This document shows positions 56,467 to 64,000 of a stretch of 64,000 bases of DNA, piece after piece. The stretch is taken from assembly GCA_033439765.1 (NCBI GenBank), contig JAULSN010000010.1:558001-622000 (forward strand). The letters are read 5' to 3'. A model generated the notes under the pieces. That model ran no database searches and had not been told where the DNA came from. It worked only from the letters and a program-made list of their open reading frames with translations. Position 1 is the stretch's first letter, and each line of letters starts with the position of its first letter. This DNA comes from Lasiosphaeria ovina. Taxonomy: Eukaryota; Ascomycota; Sordariomycetes; Sordariales; Lasiosphaeriaceae. The translations under genes were made by a program, and so were the position numbers.

Positions 56467-58123
56467 CTAATCGCTGATGAAATTCACATACGCATTTGGG
56501 TGCTGAGCCACGGCAGTAAAAGCATCTTCATCAACGGGGCAGTCGCCGCGGGCCTGGCCAGCCCCGTCCTGGGGCGGATATAGCGAGTCCAGCCAGCGGT
56601 TATTGGAGTCGTACTGTCATCAAATCAGATACCTATGTCCTCACGTGAAATAATCGGACGGAAACCAACATCAACGGAAATCGACATGGCCAGCACCATG
56701 GGCCGGCGCAGCAGCACAGCGTGTGCCCGCCACCCACCGCCCTCGGCGAAACTGTCGCGCTCGCCAAACACTGCGGGCACCTGGGCGCACGTCTCGGCCG
56801 TGAGCCCGCTCTCGCGGGGCAGGCCGACCCATGTCGGCGGCGGGACGGCGATGGTCTTGCCGTCTTGGACGAAGAACTGCGAGACGCGCGCATCCTCGAA
56901 CCGAGTAACGACACTGTGGCGTTGTTAGTTGGATGTGCGGCGAACGTTCCTGTGGTGAGTGGGAGGGGCGCACGTGAACTTCCTCGCCGTGTCTACTGCC
57001 TTCCCCTGGCCATAGAAACCTTGATTGCCCATCCGGAAGGGGTTGTAGCTGCAGCCCCGCGGGTCGCATTGCCCGCTCGAAGGCTCATCAGGGGCGCGGG
57101 CCGAGGCATTGCACAGGAGTCCCTCGCAGACGTGGTAGTCGCTTTGCGGGCAGGGGTGGGAGGACATGGAGAAGGAGTGGGCGTTGGAGTTCCTGTTGAC
57201 CAAAAGGGTCAGCAGCATCCCCGTCTTCAGAAGGGAAGTGAATACATAATTACCACACTGCAAACTCGGGGCAGCACGCGCCGTACTTCCCAGCGCAAGA
57301 GGACGGGTCGGTCTCGGAGGGAACCCAGCCGTCCGAGTTGGCCTATGTGCGAGAAGAAAGACGCGGCATTAGACCCAACACAGCCGACCAATAGATTCCC
57401 GCCAACTGTCTTACCTTCCCGCCGACAAAGCGTTGGTCTCGCGAGCACCGGGCGTCGCAGTACCCGGTGCCGTACGCGGCGCCGGCCGTGTTGGCGGTTG
57501 CGGGAAAGCGCGACACGCCGCCGTCGGCGTCCATGGCCACGAAGCGCAGCGCGCTGTTGATGCCGCACGCGACCGTCGACAGGTCGACGTCGAATGCCAG
57601 CTCGTTGCCCCGCAGCGTGAACATCTGGTAATAGCTGTTCTCGGACGCGGAGTCGAGCAGGAACAGCCGCGAGCCGACGGTGGACGCATAGTCCAGGTTG
57701 GTCTTGAGCCGGAGCGAGATGCTGTCGTTGGTCGCGTTGACGCCTTTCAGTCTCTGGTTAGAGTTGGGCACACCAACTGTCACCAAGGCAGGTATTTACA
57801 GATGGAAAGGAGGGAATTGGGCGTTCCATACCGTAGGCACTGTACTGCGCGCCCTCAACAGCGCAGGTGTCGGTGCAGTTAGCGCTCGACCTGCAGACGT
57901 TCGGGTCCCATCCGAGGTCGTCGCAGCACGTCCGGTAGCCGCCGACCTGGTGCAGCCAGCGCATATTGGCGTCGAGCACAAGCGAGTCGTTGACCTGCCG
58001 GCAGCCGTCGGCGGTGCACCTGCTCCATGGCAGCTTCGGGTGCACTTCCTTCTCGAGGCTGCCCGCCTGCTGCGCGGCTGCAAGAGGCAGAACTGCCAGC
58101 AGTGGCAAACTTGTGAAAAGCAT
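56467..58123 (-). CDS. GH7-family (cellobiohydrolase/endoglucanase fold) secreted protein with altered catalytic motif, 450 aa, 6 exons
   Basis: Exons on the minus strand: 58123-57832, 57776-57415, 57342-57254, 57192-56974, 56913-56670, 56613-56467; introns 55, 72, 61, 60 and 56 bp, all in phase. Signal peptide at residues 1-18, then '[14 protein letters not shown]' as in mature GH7 enzymes. Family blocks follow: '[11 protein letters not shown]', '[11 protein letters not shown]', '[10 protein letters not shown]', '[12 protein letters not shown]', '[17 protein letters not shown]', '[10 protein letters not shown]'. GH7 enzymes hydrolyse cellulose through an E-x-D-x-x-E motif; here it reads E244-F-A246-V-W-N249, so the nucleophile position remains but the assisting Asp and the acid/base Glu are replaced. 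The conserved W-D-D before the last exon is also changed (S-V-D). There is no cellulose-binding module. The last residues stop a little early ('YVNFISD'). The fifth intron has a weak donor (GTTGGT) but gives a gap-free match. Probably not a normal cellulase. Confidence 0.85.
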
Positions 58124-59183
58124 TGTGGTCTGGCACTGATACGGCTCACTGTGACTGAAAACAGCACGACAAACAATGCTGTCTTGTAGACCCAAGCCAG
58201 CTCATGGTACGGCATAAGGCTGCAAGCGAGTGGCTGCTGGCTGCCACACAGCCACGGCCAAGGCCGCATGCAATTCTCGCTGCAGGACGAAATGTGGGGA
58301 TATAGATTAAGAATGAAACCCTGTGAATCCTTCCAGAAAACAGAGACTCGCTTTTGATAGTGGAGGCGGGCCGACATCCCATTATTTATGGTGGCATGTG
58401 CATACATTCACAGCAACTAGTGTTTGGCGAAGGCTACAAGTGTCCCATTGGAATGCAGCAAAAGCCAGAAAATATGGGTTTCTTGTCATTTACACTACAG
58501 GTCTTATTGGATGCTTAAACTTGGAGAGCGAGCCTCGCACTTTGATCCGTCCGCTATCTAGTTACTTGTTGGTTTCTTCGTCCATTGAGCAGAATACGTC
58601 TGGTCAAACAACAAGGCCGTGTTTGTAACTTTCCATTTCCAAAGAGAAACGCCTAAAATTGAGAACTGAAACCAATAACTTTAAACAGTAATTCGGAGGT
58701 TTCTTTTCTTCCTTCAACCTTATCTACTCGTTCGAGCTCTTTTACTACCGGGTGCTAACATTATGCACATGCGCCTTGACATAGGTCTGCTTACTGTGGT
58801 CAAGCGGCGTGAAGGGTGATGTTCGGATAGGTCACCATGAATCTCACGACATGCCGGCCCTGATCCAAGAAGAAAAGAGCCGCGAGGACTAATCACGGCT
58901 TTGGAATGGACGTCACATATGTCGACATGATGTAATGTCAAGCTCAGTCTATGCTGTAAGATATACTCGCTTTTCTCATGGAGCAATGTGTTTTCTTCCG
59001 TGTTTCACGCACTTAACTACCTAAGGAATCATTCAGGCACTCGTTCATGCAACAACATACAGACAAGTCTCATTCCACCAGACTCAGATTCAGAAGAACA
59101 TGACCATAAATGTAATAAACTACTTTGCCTAGCCTAGAAACCAACTAGATAATGCAAATATTAATCTCACTCACACAACAACT
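58124..59183. other. Intergenic region between GH7-fold and LysM genes
   Basis: 1.06 kb, A/T-richer than its surroundings, containing the promoter of the GH7-fold gene and the 3' flank of the LysM gene. No gene seen. Confidence 0.45.
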
Positions 59184-60077
59184 TCAGACGCCCCTACGAT
59201 CCCCGCCTCCGCCACCGCCCCCGCCCCTGATTCGCGTGACAGTCTGGGTAACAGTTGTAGTCACAGCCGGCGGCGCCCCGGTCGCCGTAACAACACGCGT
59301 GCGCGTGCGCGTCTCGGTGATGGTGGCGGTCGCGAAGACGGTGCTGGACGCCGTCTCGGTGGTGCGGCGCGTGCGCGTCGTAGTCACAGTGGCATTGGCC
59401 GTCGACGTCAGCAGCACCGTTGACGTAGTCGTGTCGGTCGTGCGGCGCGTCCGGAACTCGGTGGCCGTCACGGTCGCGTTGGTCGTCGCCGTCACCACCA
59501 CCGTGCCCGTCACCGTCTCGCGCCGCGTCCGCGTCGTGATCACCTCCACCGTGCTGGTTGCTAGTGCCACCGACGTGCTGGTCGCCGTCTCCGTCACCCG
59601 CCGCGTGATGGTCCGCGTCTCGCTGCAGCTGCTTGCTGGCGCGGCGGCCGTCACCGTCGTGGTGCTGACGCTGCCCGGCGCCGTGATGGTGCGGATGTAC
59701 GTCGCCGTCGACCTCTCCGTCGCCATTACCGTCGCAGTTACCGTCGACCGCAGCACCGTGATGCGCTGGATCGTGTCGGTGGCCGTGGCGGTCGCGGTCA
59801 CCGTGGCGGGCGCCGGGCACGTGGGCACGGGCGCGGCGGTGCCGTCCACGCAGTACCGCGTCCCCGACCCCAGGAACTCGCACCGCGTTATGCCGGGGTT
59901 GTTGCGCAGGAACTGCTCCAGGCTGATGCCCGCCTCGGCTGCCAGCGTCGCGCACGTGTCGCCCCGCCGCGCCGTCACGTAGTTGCCGCATGCTCGCGTT
60001 TCGAGGACTGCGGCCGACGCGCCCGCCGCGGCGAGCCACGCCGCGCCGACGAGGAGCGTTGCCAGGCGGAAGGCCAT
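59184..60077 (-). CDS. Secreted LysM protein with Thr/Val/Arg repeat tail, 297 aa
   Basis: Single exon. I start at 60077 (MAFRLATLLVGAAWLAAAGASA), which begins a clean signal peptide; an in-frame ATG at 60107 would prepend ten residues rich in Gln/His. One LysM domain (residues about 30-80) runs 'CGNYVTARRGDTCATLAAEA' to 'FLRNNPGITRCEFLGSGTRYC', with Cys spacing common in fungal LysM. LysM domains bind chitin and related glycans; secreted fungal ones can shield hyphae or damp plant and animal chitin sensing. The rest is a Thr/Val-rich region with about four copies of a 26-28-residue unit marked by R-T-R-R and 'TATSTV'-like stretches, then eight glycines. No GPI signal is seen. The role is inferred from family. 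Confidence 0.87.
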   Translation of the reverse strand: MAFRLATLLVGAAWLAAAGASAAVLETRACGNYVTARRGDTCATLAAEAGISLEQFLRNNPGITRCEFLGSGTRYCVDGTAAPVPTCPAPATVTATATATDTIQRITVLRSTVTATVMATERSTATYIRTITAPGSVSTTTVTAAAPASSCSETRTITRRVTETATSTSVALATSTVEVITTRTRRETVTGTVVVTATTNATVTATEFRTRRTTDTTTSTVLLTSTANATVTTTRTRRTTETASSTVFATATITETRTRTRVVTATGAPPAVTTTVTQTVTRIRGGGGGGGGDRRGV

Positions 60078-60107
60078 GGCGATGTGTTGGTGTTGGTGCT
60101 GCTTCAC

Positions 60108-60633
60108 GAGGCTGGGTCTTGGAAGTGGCGTGTCTTGCTTGCGCTTCGGTCAGAAAAGTCAGGCAGGTGAAGGTCAGTTTTCCGGGAACTTAAGGAATGA
60201 GTGTGAACCCGGATCCCTGTGAAGCTCTTGGCCGATGGCATATATAGACAGGGCCCGGTTCCAAGTTTGTCGCTGATCGGCGATGTCATAGGCCCCGCCG
60301 TTCAATCAACTCTGATTCAATTAGTTTAGTGGCGAGATTCTCGACTTTGACAGCGGCATCAAGGCCTCAGAGCTGCACTCCGGGGCAATAAACAAGCTTG
60401 GGCGCCTGCACCTGCAGCGGCTGGGGCAATCTGTTCTCGGTCTTTGAGGGACGGGGCCGATATTGCGGGTGTGGAGGATCGCCCTCGTCGCCCCGGCTAT
60501 GTATGCGTCGGGCTCGTATTTTCTGCACAACGTATAACCGGGGAGGGGGCGTCCCGCCGGCAAGTCGTCTGCTTCCCTGCTCTATCCGCTCGACAGACTA
60601 GAAAGGCTGTCGCTCGTCTAATAGTCCTGCACC
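60108..60633. other. LysM promoter region
   Basis: About 530 bp upstream of the LysM start; no supported gene. Confidence 0.35.
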
Positions 60634-60889
60634 ATGTCGTCAGAGGAGCATATTGCTGTTGGGCAGTGGCTACGTACCCTGATGGGCAAGATTATTGCGT
60701 GTTGTCAAGACCTCTGCCGCGCTTGGTTCGTCTATTCTGCCACGGACGACTCCGCTGGTTCCTCTCAAGGTAGGTAGGCAGAGAACCAACTCCTCGGCCA
60801 CGTTCAATTCCTTGTTACTTTGGATTGCAGGTTTTCCCGCGTACCCTGCAAAAGAACAAAAGATGGCAGTGAGTGGTGCTCACTTTTGA
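60634..60889 (+). CDS. Possible small gene, 64 aa, 2 exons, function unknown
   Basis: ATG 60634 opens exon 1 to 60769 (GTAGGT donor), and an acceptor (GATTGCAG) at 60830 leads into 60831-60889, ending TGA. The intron is 61 bp and the joined frame has 65 codons. The product begins 'MSSEEHIAVGQWLRTLMGKI' and has a Cys-rich hydrophobic helix ('IIACCQDLCRAWFVY'). It is too short and unlike known families to name. The support is the fit between splice sites and frame only; it could be chance. Confidence 0.3.
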
Positions 60890-61444
60890 CCCAGGTGAGA
60901 GTCCCAGCCGGATTCTTCCGAATCTAAACAGTTGCCCAGTTTTATTACCGAGCATATGTGCGCAGAAAGAAAGCTGTACACCTCAGCCTAATTCTTAAGA
61001 CACCTTGGGGCTGGCCGCGGAATGATCATGTTGCAGCTGTTCTGTCAGTCAGGTACACGGAGTGTTTCTTGACAGCAAGAATATGTACGGCTCCCACCTT
61101 GTTTGAGCCGACTCCGGTTAATCCCAAAGTCGGGATGGCTGGACGCGATGCTATCCAAACAATTGCCTCTCTGAATTCCAGACCCGAAAGCTTGAATCTG
61201 CATTTGATATGCACGCTTAGGATCATGGTAATCTAGCGTTGACGTCCGTTTTTGATTTGGAATTGGCAAAGTTTCGTTCCTTGCTGTGATTTGGCATAAA
61301 TCAGGTTCGACGTAACTGGCCAATCCCATGTCAAAGTATATAGGTACGCAAGGTAGCCTTTACCGCGATAGAAACCCACATCCTCTATACGTTACATCGT
61401 CCTGTCCCAGAAAACTTCAGATCAAACCTCCCCCTCATATTCAC
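60890..61444. other. Intergenic region before the small secreted protein gene
   Basis: About 550 bp; no supported gene. Confidence 0.4.
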
Positions 61445-62234
61445 TCAAGGCGTCACCTCGGTGCAGTTGTCACTCCCCTGGCAGACCTGGACACTTGTAA
61501 CGACGGCCTGGACTTCGGCGGGCCCGACGTAGCGCTCGCCCCGGTAGATGTCGGCGGGCGGGACGGTGTGCACGGCGCGCTGGATGACGTAGATGGGCAG
61601 GACCGGCACACCGTCTCCCCGCGCGCCGTCGCCCAGCCTGAGACCGTTTGTCTCGGCGAGGACCGCAGCGTCGACCAATGTGAGGGAGATGTTTGACGCG
61701 ACCCGCAGCAGCGCACCGCCGCCGCCGCTGCTCGTGCTGTGCTCGTCCCACTTGAACACGACCCACTCCCGTATCGTGTGGTGGTGCGTCGCGTTGGCGT
61801 CTTTATGCGTCTTTTGCTCGTCGACGGTGCACCCGAGCCAGTCGGTGCTGACGAGCCCGATGCTGCCCTTGGGGCTGGGGACGCGGGCGTGGCAGGCCGA
61901 TGCGGGCTGGAAGGTCGTGTTGGAGATGTTGAACTGGTAGCTGTGCAAGTGGAAGAGGGGCACACTGTTAGTGCGCATTTTTTCAATGGAAGAGAGAGTG
62001 CCGAGTTGTGTGCTAAAGAAATGCGTACGTGACATAGGGATGGGAGTGTGGCGCTATGGCGGCCAGGCCGGTGACAGTGACGCTTCGCGAGCTATCGTCG
62101 TTGCTGTTGGTTGTATTGTTACGCGGCTGGAGGGGACCAAGGCGGAGAAGCTCGGGTTGATTCATCGCTATGCCCATGGCCCCATTGGCCCAGGGGGCCC
62201 AGAGCGAGCAGACGACCAGGGCGAGGGATCTCAT
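61445..62234 (-). CDS. Small secreted protein of unknown function, 233 aa, 2 exons
   Basis: Exons 62234-62029 and 61940-61445, intron 88 bp (GTACGC..CTTGCACAG). The signal peptide is residues 1-18 ('MRSLALVVCSLWAPWANG'). Joining gives 'HSHPYVTYQFNISNTTFQP', then a beta-rich domain with three spaced Cys ('SACHARVPSP', 'DWLGCTVDE' and 'VCQGSDNCTEVTP' near the end) and several N-glycosylation sites. The pattern (a 'Y.FN.S' strand after the linker, one or two disulfides, C-terminal 'C..S..C') resembles the small beta-sandwich secreted proteins often predicted in fungal secretomes. No enzyme motif. An alternative acceptor further upstream (TAACAG) would insert eight residues. Confidence 0.75.
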
Positions 62235-62790
62235 CTTGGGAAGTGACGTTGAAAAGCTCGGGACTCGACTTTTGTGTTTACAAGATTACAGTCTTTGGTC
62301 AAGTTTGCAAATTGCACTCGAATTTGGTAGAGCTACAAGTTAAAAAAATAAAATAAAAATGAACAGACTGCTGGACAGCATATGCCAAGAGACTTGATAC
62401 TGGCCTTGGTCTTCGAGGAAGGTGCGGCCCTCGACTACCTACTCGTGGTAACCAGTGCCGCTTGTCCAACCGAGTTGCTCTTTCCATCTCCTTGAGCGTG
62501 TAAATCGGCCATTTCTTGGCACTCCCTCCTCTACACTCCAACCTCTAAATATTTGTTGGCGTGGTACTTGGGAAATAAGTAAAATAATAAATAAACCGAC
62601 TAATTAATAGAGGTCTTAAAATATACCCTACAACAGAAGGCTTCAAATCCGTCGAAATATCACCCTGCAATTTCAGTGTCTATACTTCGCTTGATTTTCT
62701 TATTAGCTGTGCTCACTCTAAGTAAGGTACTCTAATGTACTAAACCTACCCTCGCTGATGAGGAAAAAATCCCCCACCTCGATGGCCGAT
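62235..62790. other. Promoter of small secreted protein gene; A/T-rich intergenic DNA
   Basis: About 550 bp. 62340-62740 is clearly A/T-rich compared with the rest of the window. No gene supported. Confidence 0.45.
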
Positions 62791-63828
62791 TTACACCGGA
62801 CGCTCGGGGAGATTGTCTTGGCAGTTTTTCTCCTTGCGCATATGGTCAGCGGACCTGCGGGGAGTCAGCAAGTCTCTTCAACCTCTTTTCTTCGTCGACT
62901 CACCTCTTCCACGTTTCGGGGTCGGCGTATAGACGTATCTCATCGTTGGACAGTATCCGGTGGTAAGGCGGGTAAGGGCACGGAAGATTGTCTACAACAC
63001 CCCCTTGCAGCCTCCGAGTCTTCCGTTTCATGTATCCAGACAGGCAGGAGGTGCAGCAATGGAAGGGGTGGTCGTAGAACAGAGCAAGCTTCAGAGGAAA
63101 GTCGAATACTTGCCACATCCAGTCACCCTCAATACCCTCACATACATCGACCCAGCCCCCAATGGTGTCAAAGTCAGCTTCGAAGAACCTCTCGAGGCAA
63201 AAATCGCACTTCCGGCCAAGGCCGACCTGCCGGCGACGCAGTGCCTCCATGAAGATGGGAACGCAACGGAGGCCAACCCCATTGCGGGGGTCGACGTTGA
63301 GCATCCTGATTGTACCAGGGTTCAACTCGGGGATCCACCCCTCCTCGTCGGACTCTGAAGACTAGGGGTCGAGGTCGAAAAAGGATTTCCTCATATACCC
63401 GTGATGCGTCAGCTGAGAGTGTAGGATGGCCGCCGTCATCAGAGCAGATGGCTCAGGCCACGGGTCAAGGGCCTCGCAAGTCCTTCGCAACACGGCTACT
63501 CGCGCATACACAGTATTTGTCTACTCATGGCTTAATATCCTTGACTTCGAGCCAGTTGAGGACGTGGGCCAGTTCGTTCGCGTGCTTGATGTCGACGAAC
63601 CGGCCACATGTCCCTAGACACAGGAGCCACGAAGATTGTCCCAAGTTATCATACCAGCGGTATTCGAATGAGTTCGTGATGTGCCCAGCGAGGAGAAGCA
63701 GATCTTTTCCGAGCATCTGGTCAGGGGCGAGAGGTGAGGGCCCGTTGGAAGTAGTCGCCCGTGCAGAAGCCGGAGTGCGTGGTGTTTGCAATCTCTCCTT
63801 GGCATAACTCGCAGAGATATGTTGCCAT
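62791..63828 (-). pseudogene. RING/RBR-like gene or remnant at right edge, broken
   Basis: A frame from ATG 63439 to 62904 reads 'MTAAILHSQLTHHGYMRKSF', is stopped by TAG at 63362-63364, then continues in the same frame with 'SSESDEEGWIPELNPGT' and a RING1-like block: 'KCDFCLERFF', 'HCCTSCLSGYMKR', 'PCPYPPYHRILSNDEI', 'LYADPETWKR'. That ending is the usual exit of RING1 in fungal RING-between-RING ubiquitin ligases. A 49-bp intron (62855-62903) leads to 62854-62791, which stops after about 20 residues, so IBR and RING2 are missing. Further upstream, 63828 starts a frame with a CxxC..H..C pattern ('MATYLCELCQGEIANTTHSG') that may be another exon. The lost final Cys of RING1 (CPYPPYH), the in-frame stop and the missing C-terminal half suggest a decayed gene, but an unresolved exon structure cannot be excluded. 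Confidence 0.45.
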
Positions 63829-64000
63829 CGAAAAGTCAGCACAGGAAAAACTGTCGGTGTTGATGATGACTTTTCTAAAGATATGGGACTCTAGTCAACC
63901 TGGCGTCAACCCACTAGCCTCTAGGAGCGCCTGGAGATGGTTGGCTGCCATATTGTAAAAAAAAAACACGAATTCCGATCGATAGGGCGTTCGGACTTGC

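Noticed and set aside
56640..56669. GTGAGG donor in the GH7-fold gene instead of GTTGGT
   Set aside because: It puts the last exon out of frame and stops at once, whereas the weaker donor gives the length and residues expected of GH7.

Overview
The window is nuclear DNA of a filamentous ascomycete, most likely a Sordariomycete. This is inferred from short introns (mostly 47-125 bp) with GT..AG ends and fungal branch sites, from the gene families present (non-reducing polyketide synthase, Clr5, 2EXR, Zn2Cys6, GH7, LysM), and from fungal forms of housekeeping genes. Twenty protein genes can be rebuilt with consistent reading frames, plus one intron-bearing tRNA gene, one doubtful 64-codon gene and one damaged RING-like gene at the right edge. 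All exon boundaries were read by eye from splice sites and frame, without transcript data.

Layout. 1.2-14.3 kb is a dense housekeeping block: an SDR, beta-carbonic anhydrase, kynurenine 3-monooxygenase, methionine aminopeptidase 1, the ERV14/cornichon cargo receptor, the splicing factor PRP17/CDC40 and a Rossmann-fold NAD(P)-binding protein. 14.75-22.8 kb is one very large non-reducing polyketide synthase, SAT-KS-AT-PT-ACP-ACP-MT-esterase. 22.8-28.0 kb holds no gene I can support and carries several simple repeats. 28.05-30.3 kb is a Clr5-domain protein, followed by 3.3 kb without a clear gene. 33.6-43 kb holds an Atg28-like coiled-coil protein, pyruvate kinase, the tiny mitochondrial protein MIN8 (DUF1748) and a DHA1 drug/polyamine transporter. 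45-46 kb is a 2EXR protein, 48.9-50.0 kb a secreted Ala-rich protein, 51.4-52.7 kb a medium-chain reductase, then tRNA-Thr(AGU) and a Zn2Cys6 regulator. 56.4-62.3 kb carries three secreted-protein genes on the minus strand (a GH7-fold protein, a LysM protein, a small secreted protein).

How the genes relate. Most are independent housekeeping genes with no operon-like logic. The polyketide synthase has only one plausible adjacent partner, the convergent NAD(P)-binding gene; no oxygenase, transporter or cluster regulator sits beside it, so it looks like an orphan or minimal cluster. The Zn2Cys6 regulator and the medium-chain reductase are convergent neighbours around the tRNA gene.

Points that most deserve attention: the GH7 protein has lost two of its three catalytic carboxylates (E-x-D-x-x-E reads E-F-A-V-W-N); the PKS with doubled ACP and an HSL-type release domain; a 72-nt in-frame, stop-free GC-AG intron in PRP17; a 6-nt first coding exon in MIN8; and a RING-like gene at the right edge with an in-frame TAG.
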